From contig JAYESD010000002.1 of assembly GCA_036927565.1 (NCBI GenBank), positions 225,329,605 through 225,393,604 on the forward strand: a stretch of DNA of 64,000 nt, given 5' to 3'. Below the pieces are notes generated by a model that worked only from the letters and a program-made list of their open reading frames with translations, had not been told where the DNA came from and did no database searches. The stretch is from Tuctoria greenei. Taxonomy: Eukaryota; Streptophyta; Magnoliopsida; Poales; Poaceae. This document shows positions 43,721-55,935 of the stretch, piece by piece; the stretch's first letter is position 1; each line of letters opens with the position of its first letter. The translations under genes and the position numbers were made by a program.

Positions 43721-43725
43721 AAATG
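43721..43725. repeat. Target site duplication of Copia D, right copy
   Basis: AAATG, identical to 31847-31851. Confidence 0.92.
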
Positions 43726-45701
43726 ACTCTATGAACTAAATCCATTTAGCATGTCGTTTATTCAGATTGGTTTGACACTTAAGATAATTCAATGATTCAT
43801 GATCGGAATGTATGACAAACTCCTTAGACCAAAGATAATGTGGCCAAGTTTGTAATACACGCACTAAGGCATACAATTCCTTATCATAAGTAGAATAATT
43901 CAGAGAAGGACCATGAAGTTTTTCACTAAAGAAAGCAATGGGTCTATCTCCTTGTATGAGAACGCCTCCAATACCAATGCCGCTTGCATCGCATTCTAGC
44001 TCAAAGGTCTTGTCAAAATCAGGATGTTGTAGTAATGGTGCTTGTGTAAGCTTCAATTTGAGAGTATCAAAAGCTTGTTGCTGTTGTTCGCCCCATCGAA
44101 ATGGAACTCCCTTCTTCGTTATCTCATGTAGAGGTGCTGCAATGGTGCTGAAATCCCGCACAAAGTGCCGATAAAAACCTGCAAGACCAAGAAAACTACG
44201 AACCTGTGTGACGGTTGTTGGGGCTGGCCAGCTGGTGATTGCTTCAATTTTTGCCTCATCCATCTCAATTCCCTGCGAGGAAACGACATAGCCAAGAAAA
44301 GAGACTCGATTGGTGCAGAAGACGCACTTTTTGAGGTTACCAAACAAACGTGCATCCCTCAAAACAGTAAAAACAGCAAGCAAATGATCAAGATGTTCAT
44401 CATACGACTTGCTGTAAATGAGGATATCATCAAAGTAAACAACCACAAATTGTCTAATGAACACGTAAAACCTCGTTCATTAATCGCATAAAGGTGCTGG
44501 GTGCATTAGTTAAACCAAAAGGCATGACTAACCACTCATAAAGTCCAAACTTGGTTTTAAATGCAGTTTTCCATTCATCTCCTAGTGCCATTCTAATTTG
44601 GTGGTAACCACTACGCAAGTCAATTTTTGTGAAGATGATAGCACCACTCAATTCATTAAGCATGTCATCTAATCGAGGAATAGGATAACGATATAGAATG
44701 GTGATGTTATTAATCACTCGACAATCAACACACATGCACCAACTACCATCTTTCTTAGGAACCAAAAGAACAGGAACGGAACAAGGGCTAAGGCTTTCAC
44801 GAATGTACCCGCGGTCCAAAATATCTTGAACTTGTCGCTGAATTTCCTTTGTTTCTTGTGGATTCGCCCTGTATGCTGCACAATTTGGCAAACTTGCTCC
44901 TGGAATCAAATCGATCTTGTATTCAATGCCTCTCATCGGTGGTAAACCAGGAGGTATCTCGGAGGGAAACACATCCTCAAACTCCTGCAAAAGGTTAGCT
45001 ACAGCAGGGGGCAATTCATGAAGTGAAAACATGGCTTCTTTGCAAACTAAAGCATAGCACATCCCCTTAGCATCGAATAAATCAGCAAGTTCAGATTTAG
45101 TTGCGAGCAACGATGGTGATTTTAACTTAATAACTTGATGTTTTCCAGATTCTAATTTTGTTGCTTTGCCATCACGAATTTTACTCTTCTCAAAATGCAC
45201 AATTTCAGCAGGAGTCATAAGGAGCAAAGTGATTTTCTTTCCCTTATGCATGAGAGTATATTTATTGGTTCTACCATGATGAATAGCATCTGTATCAAAT
45301 TCCCAAGGATGACCAAATAAAGGAGAACAAGTATCCATTGGAACAACATCAAAATCAGCAAAGTCATGGTATGAACCAATTGAGAAATGTATTCTCGCTG
45401 TTTGTGTTACCCGAACCTTACCGCTATTGTTGAACCATTGAATGTGGTACGGATGAGGGTGTGCTCTTGTTGTCAAACCGAGTTTCTTGACGACGTCCGT
45501 GTTCACCAAGTTACTGCAGCTACCTCCATCAATTATAGTGTGTACACGGTAGTCCTTGACGACGAGAAACATGTGGAAGAGGTTGTGTCGTTGTAGCTTG
45601 TCGTCGGTCTCCACTTTGGAGCTCAAGGCACGCTGCACAATGATGCTCCTATAGTTCTCCATCGCCACTGTACCAAGTACCTCTTCTTCGGTGTTTGTCA
45701 T
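43726..45701 (-). pseudogene. Element E pol, 5' part: protease, RT and start of RNase H
   Basis: Minus-strand reading continues from gag into a protease with the active-site sequence IIDGGSCSNLV, where glycine replaces the usual Ser/Thr; I recall this in other chromoviruses. The reverse transcriptase follows (PKKDGSWCMCVDCRVINN, FTKIDLRSGYHQIRM, LMPFGLTNAPSTFMRLM-like). One frame change near 44460 leads to the catalytic VVVYFDDILIYSKS (about 44420-44440), CVFCTNRVSFLGYVV, and RNase H (FELECDASGIGIGGVL, YSTYDKELYALVRVLQTW, IHSDHESLNYL) up to 43736, where Copia D interrupts it. Long open stretches show only modest decay. Confidence 0.87.
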
Positions 45702-46934
45702 TTGGATCTATAAAGTCAGTAGCAAGAGAATATTCATCTTCAACATCCGAAGTATTATCATACCAGCCATCGTCGCGTGCTATGTATGCTCGTTTGCTCG
45801 GGCAATCTCTCATCATATGACCAAGTCCCTGGCAGCGGTGACACTTAATGTTGGAAGTACGACCCGTAGAAGGAGTGGATGAAGAAGACTTGAATGATGT
45901 TGCCTTGCTGCCTTCCGGCGCGCGAGAAGGTGGAGCAGTAGGTATAGTTCGCTGGCCGCCATTGGGTGGTGTATTCGCTGCACCGGGGGTCGAAGACGGT
46001 GCTGTTTTGGGTGGTGTAGTCGCTGCACGCGGCGTGAAGTTGCTCCTCGTGCGATGTTGCTGTTGTTGTCGGCCCTGCAATTCTTTTTCTGCCAACATAG
46101 CAAGCTGAAACAATTTGTTAACAGTATCATATTCCTTTTAATCAACAATGTCCTGAATTTCATGCCCCAACCCCCCATAAAAATGAGCTATTTTATCATC
46201 CATGTCCTCTACTACCCCACAACGCAGCATACCCTTTTGTAACTCTTGATAATACTCTTCTACGGACATGTTACCTTGGTCTAAACGCTGCAATTTTTAT
46301 GAAGGTCCCGCTGAAAAGATGGAGGAACAAATCGAACACGCATAGCTTCCTTTAATCTATCCCATGTTGGAGGGTCAGTTCTAGTTTTAACAAGTTCATT
46401 CCACCATATGATAGCAAAGTCCTTAAACTCACTAGTGGCTTGACGAACTCTATGTTGTTCAGAAATAAGATGGGAATTAAATTTTTGCTCTACTGTCATC
46501 TCCCAATCAAGATAAGTCTCAGTATCATAAGCACCAGAAAAAGAGGGTATAGTAAATTTCACTTTAGCAAAAGGATCATCAGGAGGACGATTATAATAAT
46601 TGTCATGATTATTACCTCCCATAACTTGACGATAAAGTGGCAGTCTTGGCTGATTATAGTGATCTTCAAGTTAATCATAAGCATTGTCTTCTTGTCTTCC
46701 AGCGAGAGACAACCGAGCCTCAAAACTATTCATCCGAAGAGCAAGGTCATCCAGTTGGCGAGTCAAGTTCGCCAATGACTCCTCCGTTCCTGTGTTGTAT
46801 TTGGCGAACATATCCGTCATGGTCTTCATCATATCACGTAACTCAGCATGTTGAACACATTCGTCATCATTGTCTTCTCCTGCCGTTGTTAGTAGGAAAC
46901 AAAAGACAACAAAAAAATATGTTATTCCTATCAA
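45649..46934 (-). pseudogene. Element E gag (chromovirus, broken)
   Basis: On the minus strand an N-terminal coiled-coil segment (ECVQHAELRDMMKTMTDMF, 46671-46934) ends in an in-frame TAA near 46672. The capsid domain follows (VKFTIPSFSGAYDTETYLDW, VEQKFNSHL, FAIIWWNELVKTRTDPPTW, 46281-46622). A frame change near 46300 and a stop near 46139 precede a region of glutamine, threonine and proline repeats and one CCHC knuckle, IKCHRCQGLGHMMRDCPS (about 45800-45853). The knuckle frame overlaps the start of the protease frame, as expected for a gag-pol fusion. The exact gag start is uncertain; it may lie upstream of the coiled coil. Confidence 0.78.
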
Positions 46935-48130
46935 CTACAGTGACAATGTAGAAGGTGGAAGAAAACAATCTCTCTCGCTCAAGCGTCTTACCATGCTCTT
47001 ACAAGTTTTCTTAACGACACAGCAGGTGGTGTGGACGGTGAGATGAACCAATGAAGCGTGGTGTGATTGCAAAGGTACCTATTATGCTCAAGAGAAAGGT
47101 GGAGCTTGGATGGCACAATATGGTGGCTAATAAGCAGAAAATCATTAACAGCTAAACAAAGTTGAATAAGTATTCAATGTAGGAAACTGTTGCTGGTCAA
47201 CCAAGTGCCCTAGAGCCTAACACAACACAAGGAAGTATCATGGCAAAAGAAAGACATAATGATATAGCCAACAAAATAGCACCAAGTGGTATAGCCCAAT
47301 TGCTTTAATATGCATGCTCTTCACTATTTTTTTCTTTTTCGTAATATGTTTTTGATATTTTTTATTTACTCACGAGCACAGATATAGGAAGCACACAAAT
47401 TTGCAGCTCAATTGGATGTAATATATCGCCTATGGAAAATCAAGAAGATTCTTTAAAATTCGTGCTGAAACTTCAGAGGCCAGATAGCCTATCTTCCGAG
47501 GGGAATTTGGGCAATCTAATTTTGACAAACGCGGAAAATCAGATGCGAAATTTCGCGTAGATGAATTTGAAAAAAAAAATCGCCCGATTTCGAGTTCGTA
47601 TGGGAAAGTTATGGCCGTTTTAAGGTAGGCTGTCCGTGTTACATTTTTTTGGATGTTGATTCCAACTCGGTCTGAGAACGGAACTCGCAATCGAATATAA
47701 AAATGATCGGGAATTTGCAAAGCAACTAATGGGGTGGTGTGTTATGATTCAAGGGTGAATGGCACAAAAGTTTGTCACCTAATCTAGGGCTGGGATGTGG
47801 GAGTTCACGCAAGGCGGCTAGCTAGGGCAAATCGATGAACATGGTGGATCGGTTTGTTATTTAGGGATTGTGGAATAGGTGTCGAATAGCAAGAAAACAA
47901 GGACGAAACACGATAACTAGGACCCAAAACACAAACCTAAACTAGCAACAAGACTCGACCACACGAATGCAAACTCGACAATGCAAACTGAAAAACGAAA
48001 CTACAGGCACTATAGTCTGGGAAGCGGTAAAAATGATCTAATTTTTTGTGGCTTTTTTGTGGACTCTAGGTACGAAACAAAATCAATCTAATGGAAGGAA
48101 AACAAAGATACCTCACGGGCAACCTGGAAA
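46935..48130 (-). other. Element E 5' leader
   Basis: About 1.2 kb of untranslated leader between primer site and gag. I see no coding frame with family similarity and no structural RNA I can name. Confidence 0.55.
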
Positions 48131-48142
48131 TCTGATACCAAT
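48131..48142 (-). other. Element E primer-binding site (initiator tRNA-Met type)
   Basis: The minus strand reads ATTGGTATCAGA immediately after the LTR end, matching the tRNA-iMet complement. Confidence 0.8.
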
Positions 48143-49007
48143 TGATGAGTAGGTTTAGGCCCGATCTTCCGAAAGGTATGTCGATTGGAGTGGAGAACTC
48201 GAAGTTGATGATCCGCGGCACTCGAGCGGTTCGAGTACCCCTGCAATCACTACACCACGGCTCCGTTGGTTATCAACCGTGCTGCACACGCTTGACCTCG
48301 CCAAGAAGGCTAATCCCTGCAAGTGCAACCGAGAACACGAGCAAGAACGTCGAAGACACGATTAGAAAATCGTGAAGTTGGGGTCTCACAAACCGTAGAA
48401 CGGCGATATTATTGATCTAAGCGAAACCCACCGTATATGACCGGCGGCTGCAGTATTTATAGTCTAGGGTTCAACCAAAACACGATTAGACACGTCCTGA
48501 ATGGACTCTTACGAGATACAAGGCCCAAAGGCCCGATTCAGTGGTGCAGCACCGGACAGAAATCTAGACTCGACTTGTTTCGACGATTACTATTGACACC
48601 GGAGGAATTTTGAGGTGGGACCAGAACCATTGGAAAGTTTATATGCTCCTATTTCCGTGCATATGTAGAACGTCGATAACGGAGTCCGTAAGCCTCTTGG
48701 GCGTCCATTTTAAGGTGGACTGATCCTGGACTCCGAGTTGAACTCGAGTCCGAGTTGTAAACTGTTTCCATCAACTTGTGGACGTCCCAACTGGTTCTCC
48801 ATGCTCGCAAGGCCTCTTTCCTTCACTTGTTGATCTTCTCCATTATTCTTAATAACAATTAAATCATCACATAGCAATATATTCTCAAACTCACATGCAA
48901 AAGAAGTTAGGAACAAATTCACCTGCTGATTTAATAACCGTGCTCGTGCTCTTGTGATTGGTCTTTGCAGTTCAATGCCCGTCTATGCTGTTGTGATGTC
49001 CTCATCA
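48143..49007 (-). repeat. Element E 5' LTR (865 bp)
   Basis: Plus-strand borders are TGATGAGTAGG...GTCCTCATCA. It pairs with 29629-30493 at the same length. A TATA box lies on the minus strand at 48455-48461. GACAT follows at 49008. Confidence 0.92.
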
Positions 49008-49012
49008 GACAT
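49008..49012. repeat. Target site duplication of element E, right copy
   Basis: GACAT, identical to 29624-29628. Confidence 0.9.
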
Positions 49013-49489
49013 ACCCTTAAGCATGATCAAGATGGGTCCTTGATATTTTTCTATCCCGGCTTTGTCAATGAAATTCGGTTACTTAACCCGGATTTTCATT
49101 TGTACAAATGCCGGAGGCTAACCATTAATCTTCTTCCCCTTGAGGAAGCAAGAAGAAGTAATGTCTCTGGCAGGGTAACAAGGAATCATGCAAGGGCTGC
49201 AGCCACAAGCATACCACCGATAATCTCTCCGGTCCACGAATACCAAGAGGAAGAGAACCCAACGGGTTATGCGCCCGGATGGACTCAACCTCCGACATAT
49301 GAGACTGGGGGATCATCTTGGCAAGGGATCCACAGCATACTCCAAGAGCATGTTCAAGGTACCCAGGATTGGCAACAACACATGGATGATCAATTCACCA
49401 ACTTCAACACGGCGCTACAACAACAACAAGTCGATCTTGCAGCGTACTTCCGTCATCAAGGGTTCAACCCTTATCACGGCGGTAGTTGA
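49013..49489 (+). pseudogene. Element C second ORF (ATHILA-ORF1-like), C-terminal part
   Basis: This continues the protein cut at 29628. Blocks are DGSLIFFYPGFVNEIRLLNP, LYKCRRLTINLLPLEE, an arginine/alanine-rich stretch, EYQEEENPTGYAPGW, and a glutamine-rich tail with GTQDWQQHMDDQFTNFN and LAAYFRHQGF, ending at TGA 49487-49489. Another frame continues with the EEQAWGRTPT end seen in element B (to 49520). The open frame begins in the E LTR, so its first residues are not part of the protein. Apart from the tail it is free of stops for about 155 codons. Confidence 0.72.
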
Positions 49490-50860
49490 AGAACAAGCTT
49501 GGGGGAGGACCCCCACTTGAGGTAACATGTATCACATTCCTTGCATACTTATTTTCCATCCATCCATCATCCACCTTGCATTTAAAAAAATTAATATAGG
49601 TTAGATTTGCTTTCATCAAATAAAGATGTGCGGTAAGAATGATTTAGAATTCACATAGATGAAATGATGAATAGTTGCTCTATTTTATTTTCCTAAGTCT
49701 CTAGTTTACAACTTGCTACTCTCCGAATATTGCTTTCATTGGTTTGAAATACTTTTACCTTAATTTGGAAGTTGTGGGTAGCAAAAGCTTAATATAATTC
49801 TAGGTTGTTGCGAGATTAGAATTAGTAATAGGGCTGCTAGTCCTAGTTTGAAAGTAAAACTTAGATTTCCGGAGGAATTCTAAAAAGATTTAAGTTTTCC
49901 TCAATTGATTGGAAATACCTACCAAAGCCATATGATGTTTATACATAGACAAAACTTTATGCATATGCTATTTGCTTTCACATTGAGCCTAGTCAAACTA
50001 GTATAGACCTATGTGAGAAATCATTCAACTCTTTTTGAATTCAAGACTTCACTTGCACATGCTATACTTCTACACTAGAAGTAAGCAAAACGTGCATCAT
50101 ATCCACCATACCACAACAAAAAGAGAAACTCCATGTTATTCATGATTAGCACTCTCTTCAAAATTCATTGCAAAGAAAGGGAGTAGAAGACATGGCTACA
50201 AAAAGAATGAAAAAAAAGGGGGCATGCTTACATCATAAGCATGAGAAAAAAATGAGAAAAAAAAATAGTCATGTTTCATTCCTGCAAAAGAAAGAGAGAT
50301 TATACCAAAAAGGAGTTATCTCAAGTATCCACATCCACTTCCACTCCATCACACATGCACTAGCCTTGAATCAAAAAGTTTTGATTTGAATTCTCCTAAG
50401 GCCTACTCTTTTGACTTAGCAATATATGTGATGCAAATATGTCTACTTACTTTCCTTACCAAGCTCCACATACAAGCCATATTCAATGAGTAGGAATAGT
50501 AGAGGCACAATGCTTTGGTGAGAAAATATTTCCACTATCCACAAAGGAGTGATTGAGAGAATCAAATTGAGGTACTTAATATCTAAATTGAATTCTCCGG
50601 GAATTAAGTGGAACTTGATTTCTAGGCTATGTTTGCTCCATTTGCTATTCTACCTTTCAACTACTCATGAATATGAAAAAGCATAAGCCCCATGATAACT
50701 TAAGAAAGGTAGAGTATCATAGCCAATTTCTGCAATACTAGGTAGAGTATCTTGTTGTGCATTAGATACTTTTGAAAATAAGACATCGTAGCAACTCCTG
50801 ATCATCAACCTAAAGTCTTGACTTTGCTTGGGACGAGCAAAGGATAAGCTTGGGGGAGTT
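49490..50860 (+). other. Element C 3' non-coding region and polypurine tract
   Basis: About 1.37 kb without a supported gene. AAGCTTGGGGGAGGA lies at its start (about 49494) and the functional-position tract AAGCTTGGGGGAGTT at 50846-50860, directly before the LTR. It is homologous to 2359-3674 on the other strand. Confidence 0.7.
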
Positions 50861-52004
50861 TGTTGACGGCTGTTATATAGCAATTTCATCCATCAATTTA
50901 ACTTAGTTATGTGAAGGATTTGTCATTTCTTGCACACATCACCTTTCTATCTAACCCAATTCCACTTGGACTTGGAGAAATATGTGTATGCAACATTTTA
51001 TGCAGGAAATGAGGAAATGTAAAGGGACCAATCCTACAAAATATCATCCCAGCCAATCAGGCGACGACACGTGGCATCCCAAGGATCAAATAGCCCGCAA
51101 ACAGAAGTATCCTAGGAGATCCAACGGTGTATCACCCATATACATCAATGGAACCCACCTGGTAGCCACATGGAGAAAGCACACGAGAAACAGTGCAATG
51201 ACTAGGTCGGTCGAACCAGGGGGTCAGCCGACCTGGTATTTGCACCAAACTCGGTCAGCCTCGACGTGTTGGCTCCTCCCAGATCCCTAGAGTCAATGGT
51301 GACTGATTCGCGCGCTTTTGGTGTCGGGAACCGACCTCAACACTAGTATAAATAGGACCCCCTACCCCTCACTTCAACACACACCACTTGAGCTTCATCT
51401 CTATTGTATACACTATCATCCATAGTCTTAGAGAAGTTAGGTTGTAGAGAGGAGAGTCTCTAGTCCCAAGTCCAAATTAGGAAAGGAGTAAGGAGTCTCT
51501 CTCTTCCCAATCCTACATTGGGAAAGGTATGGCTCATGTATTCTTTCTTGTATTTGTGACTTTATGCATAATAAAGATAGTATCTTTAGTCTCTACTTAT
51601 ACATATACTTGGGCAAAGTGTTTCTTGTTTGATTGTGGAGTCCATGTATGTGGAAGGTATAGCTTTTATGACTGTTTCATCATGAACATATCTCATTATC
51701 ATAGAACCTGTAGACCCCCACTATAGTCTAGTTAATTATAACATAACTAGGTTAGTATGGATAATTATGTTGTGTATCAACATTGGTTCAATGATGATTC
51801 AATTCATTGCCTTGGGATGGATTGTGCCTAGGCTCTTAAGGTAATTACTTAATATGCTAGCATGGTGCTAGGATAGCTAAGTAGCATTGGATGTCTCGTA
51901 GACCCACAGATTGAAGAGGTAGGCAGTAGGTGGTGATAGCCCTATCTGTCCTTTGTAATCCTCCACGTTCGACTATACCACAGGCTCTTGGCGGGAGTCA
52001 CCCT
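50861..52004 (+). repeat. Element C 3' LTR, truncated (1144 bp)
   Basis: It starts TGTTGACGGCTG and follows the 5' LTR closely until GGGAGTCACCCT at 52004, where similarity ends abruptly. About 460 bases are missing. It contains the TATA box (about 51346) and the small leader ORF (51529-51726). Confidence 0.83.
51529..51726 (+). other. Conserved small ORF in the LTR leader (element C 3' copy)
   Basis: The 65-codon frame MAHVFFLVFVTL...HVCGRYSFYDCF, differing from the 5' LTR copy by one residue (C for Y near the end). AATAAA polyadenylation-like signal inside. Confidence 0.35.
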
Positions 52005-52475
52005 CCGTTTGACAATAGGGGGAGAAATCGGACTAGTCCGGTGTATAAGGCCGGACAAGTCCAGGGTTGCAGAATAAAGCACTTCTGAACTAAAATTTTG
52101 GATGCAATTGGACTATTCCGCTTGAAATCGGACAAGTCCGGACGTTGTCAGAGACTCAAGAATAGTCCGCACATTGTGCTGGACCAGTCCGGACTATGAA
52201 GAAACTACATTTTCTTAATGAAAATGGGGACACTAGACTAGTCCAGGGTTATGGCTGGACAAGTGTGCACTTGGGAAGAAAACTGAATTTTCTGAACAGA
52301 GGATAGGGATACCGGACTAGTCCGGTTCAGAGGTCGGACAAGTTTGCTCCCTGACACACTGAATTTTCTAGTTTAGCCCTTAATTCATTTAAATCTTGTT
52401 CTTTTTACATGGCCTAATGTTAAACATGTATGAGGATGTATGCAATGCATTGTGCATGAAAATGAGGGTGTTACA
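52005..52475 (-). repeat. Element H 3' LTR stub (471 bp)
   Basis: It corresponds to 60988-61462 of the full LTR. It ends ...GAGGGTGTTACA at 52475 and is flanked by the minus-strand purine tract AACGGGGGTAGTT (52476-52488). It includes about nine CGGAC-WW-GTCCG-like words (52029-52345). The left end is the deletion junction. Confidence 0.82.
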
Positions 52476-55400
52476 AACTACCCCCGTTAAAATGAATCTC
52501 GCCCTCGAGATTTGACGCGAACGGAAAGAGATAGGGAAATTCTTTCTTGAGATCATCTTCTCGCTCCCAAGTCGCTTCTGATTCTGTATGATGCTTCCAT
52601 TGCACTTTGCTCCATCGAATCACCTTGTTCCTTGTGACCCTCTCCTTGGTGTCCAAAAATTTGACAGGTTGCTCGGCATAGGTCAAATCTTACTCAAGCT
52701 CCGATTCTTCCATTGGTACTTCCTCTTTCGGAACTCTCAAGCACTTCTTGAGCTGAAAAATGTGAAACACATCATAAACATCGGAAAGATGTGCTGGCAC
52801 CTTATAGGCTACTTCTCCCCGTTTGTCCAAAATCTTGAATGCTCCAATATAGCGATGTGCCAACTTGCCTTTGACATTAAACTGCTTGTGACCTCACATA
52901 GGTGATACTTTAATATATACGAAGTCTCCCACCTCAAAAGATAAGGTTCTTCATCTATTATCCGTATAACCCTTTTATCTTAACTAAGCAGCTCTCAAAT
53001 TCTCGCGAATGGTCTGCACTTGCTTTTCGGCCTCTTGGATCACATCAGGTCAAAATACTTGAGTTTCCCCTGTCTCATTCAAAAAAGGGTGTTATACACC
53101 TTCTCCCATACAATGCTTCATACGGCGACATTCTTAGACTTACTTGATTGCTGTTATTGTAGGAAAATTCAGAATATGGTAGACTTTTGTCCCATCTTCC
53201 TCCATACTTTAGCGAACAAGCTCTTAGCATGTCTTCCAAAATTTGATTTGTCCTCTCGGTCTGTCCATCCATTTGAGGGTGATATGCAGAACTGAAATTC
53301 ATTTGAGTTCTTATCGATTCGTGCAGCTTTTGCCAGAACCTCGAGGTAAACTGAGAACCTATATCAGACACTATTTTCTTAGGCACTTTGTGTAAACACA
53401 CTATTATTCCCATATACAGTTTTGCCAACTTGGCTCCACTATAAGTAGTCTTGATAGGAATGAAATGCGCTGATTTCGTCAACCGATCCACAATAACCCA
53501 TATTGAATTATATCCTACTGAAGTGCGAGGGAAACAAACTATGAAATCCGTACCAACCTCTTCCCACTTCCACTCTGGAAACTTCAATGGCTGTAATAAT
53601 TCGGTTGGCCTTTGATGTTCAGCTTTGAATCGTTGGCATACATTACGTAGTGCAACATATTCTACTATGTCCCTTTTCATACCATCCCACCAGTAGCGTG
53701 TCTTCGGGTCCTTGTACATCTTCGTACAATTGAGATGGATAGAGTAAAGTGATTCATGTGCCTCCTTCAATATCAATTGTCGGAGACTCTTGTAATTAGG
53801 CACAACAATCCATTTTCCAATCCATAGAGTACCTTGGTCATCCTCATCAAATCTGAATTCTCTCCCCTCTTGGGTCCTCTCCTTGATTTCTTGAATTTCC
53901 CCATCCTTTGTCTGTCCTTCTCGAATTTTTAGCTCTAGGTTTGGATTCACTTCCATTGCTCCCATCTCATTCATGAATCCAAGATTCAACCGTTCAAACT
54001 CCTTGCATAGCTCAGATGGCAATTCCCGAATGGTGAGTTGGTGGCTTGCTCCCTTTCGATCAAAGCACCAGCCACTACGTTGGCTTTTCCTGGATGATAA
54101 TTGATTCCCACATCATATTCCTTGATGAGTTCCAACCATCTTTGTTGCCTCAAATTTAGATCCGTTTGCACAAATATGTACTTGAGACTCTTTTGATCCG
54201 TATAAATCTTACATCTAAGGGCAAGAACATAGTGTCTCCAAATCTTCAATGCGTGTACTACGGCTGCAAGTTTGAGATCATGCGTAGGATAATTCTGCTC
54301 AATTTCTTTAGTTGCCTGGATGCATAAGCTACTACTCAGCCTTCTTGCATCAATACAAAACCAAGTCCTTGCCTTGAAGCGTCACAGTAGATATCAAAGC
54401 TCTTACTCACGTCTGGCAATACCAACATAGGTGTTGTTGTTAACCTTTTCTTTAGCTCCTCATAACTATCCTGACAAGCTTGAGTCCACTTGAAAGGCTT
54501 CTCGTTCATTAACAACTCAGTCATGGGCTTCACTATCATGGAAAAGTCCTTGATAAAACGATGATAGTATCCAGCCATTCCAATAAAACTCCTTATCTCC
54601 TTCACATTATGTGATCGTTCCCACATTAGCACATCCTTTCCTGGTTCAGCTGACACTCCTCCTCCCGATATGATATGGCCTAGGAACGATATTTCACTTA
54701 ACCCGAATTGGCACTTGTTGAGTTGGGCATACAACTGGTGCTCTCGCAAATTCTACAACGTCAGTCTTAGATGCTCTTCGTTCTCCTCTTCACTCTTCGA
54801 GTAGATCATGATGTCATCAATGAACACTACCACGAACTTACCCAAATACTCCATGAAAACCTTATTCATAAGAAACCTGAAGTATGCGGGTGCATTAGTC
54901 AATCCAAATGACATGACCGTATACTCATAGGATCCGTACTGTGTTCTGAAAGCTGTATTGGGTATGTCCGATGGTCGAATCTTTGTTTAGAAATATCCCA
55001 ACTGAAGATCAATCTTAGAGAATATTCTGGCTCCCTTCATCTGGTCGAACAGATCCTCTATGCGACGCAACATGTACTTATTCTTGATTGTCACGTCGTT
55101 AAGAGACTGGTAATCCACACACATTCTCTAGGATCCATCCTTCTTATCCACGAAAAGCACTGGGCCCCCCATGGCAATGTGATTGGGCGTATAAAACCCT
55201 TTTTTAACTGCTCTTAAATCTGCTTCTTGAGCTCCGCTAATTCCTTAGGAGGCATCCTATATAGCCTCTTTGCTATAGGTGTAGTTCCAGGTATTAAATC
55301 AATGACAAATTTGATGTACCGATCAAGTGGCATACCTGGCAATTCCTCAGGAAACACATCTGGGTATTCACGAACAATCGGAATTCCCTCCAAATTTACT

Positions 55401-55935
55401 CTTCTGCACGATTTACCATTGCCTTCTTGGTTGTCGGCTGAACTGCCTTGAATTATACACTGACTTCTTCCTCATTTGTCAACTGCATTGTCCGAGTGGC
55501 ACACTTAATCACTCTGTTATGCTTCTTTAGCCAATTCATACCAAGGATGATGTCCAAGCCTTGGGAATTCAAGACTAGAAGGTTGTCAACGAATTCTACC
55601 CCCCTTATGGAAATACTTACTTTTGGACATACTATATTTGTCCTCATCGCCCCTCCAAAAGACTTAGCCAACAGAGTATACTTCAGGTATGATATAGGCA
55701 TGCTATGCCTTGCAAGATACTTTGATGAGATGAATGAATGGGATGCTCCAGAATCAAATAGTATAGTCGCGAGGTTGGTTTTTGCGAGGAACATACCAAT
55801 CACAACATCTTCAACTTGTTGAGCTTCTTCTATAGATACATGATTCACCTTGCCACGAGCGAAATTATGTGGTCCTCGATTGCCTTGAGGTACTCGTCCA
55901 TTGGACCTTAGATTCTGCCTTGGAACATTGTTCAT
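52471..55935 (-). pseudogene. Element H pol: protease, RT, RNase H, integrase, chromodomain (broken)
   Basis: Minus-strand blocks from right to left. Protease: ATILFDSGASHSFISSKYLA (55453-55935). Reverse transcriptase: about 55450-54750, damaged, with the catalytic motif FIDD at 54813-54824, then LNKCQFGLSEISFLGHIIS (54336-54749). RNase H: FDIYCDASRQGLGFVL and later LRCKIYTDQKSLKYIF (to 53986). Integrase: HLNCTKMYKDPKTRYWWDGM, a C-X2-C with the first cysteine preserved, GTDFIVCFPRTSVGYNSIWV, SDIGSQFTSRFWQKLHE and HPQMDGQTERTNQILEDML (53075-54022). Chromodomain: SKVQWKHHTESEATWERED (52471-52686), whose stop codon straddles the LTR start. At least six frame changes are needed. Confidence 0.82.

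Larger units (their letters stand above)
29629..49007 (-). mobile_element. CRM-like chromovirus E (Gypsy, 7.5 kb without nested Copia D)
   Basis: A complete minus-strand Ty3/Gypsy element: 5' LTR 49007-48143, initiator tRNA-Met type primer site, about 1.2 kb leader, gag, protease, RT, RNase H (split by Copia D), integrase, and a C-terminal segment that runs into the 3' LTR (30493-29629). LTRs are both 865 bases and differ at roughly 6% of sites by eye. The gag, the integrase and the pol tail crossing into the LTR all resemble the CRM clade of chromoviruses, some members of which target grass centromeres. The exact clade needs a phylogeny. The GACAT duplication shows insertion into element C. 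Confidence 0.85.
24181..52004 (+). mobile_element. Athila-like non-autonomous Gypsy element C (host of E and D)
   Basis: A plus-strand relative of element B with the same order: LTR (24181-25783), TGGCGCC primer site, gag-protease (25981-28033), internal TATA, second ORF (28745-29628 and 49013-49489), non-coding 3' region, polypurine tract (50848-50860) and 3' LTR (50861-52004). Without the nested E element and one GACAT copy it measures about 8.4 kb. It lacks RT, RNase H and integrase. It inserted into LTR I; GAGTC (24176-24180) would be its target duplication, but the right partner is lost because the 3' LTR is cut at 52004 at a deletion junction with element H. Confidence 0.83.

Noticed and set aside
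46935..48130. Structured RNA or tRNA gene in the E leader
   Set aside because: No cloverleaf, A/B box or known fold could be recognised by eye.
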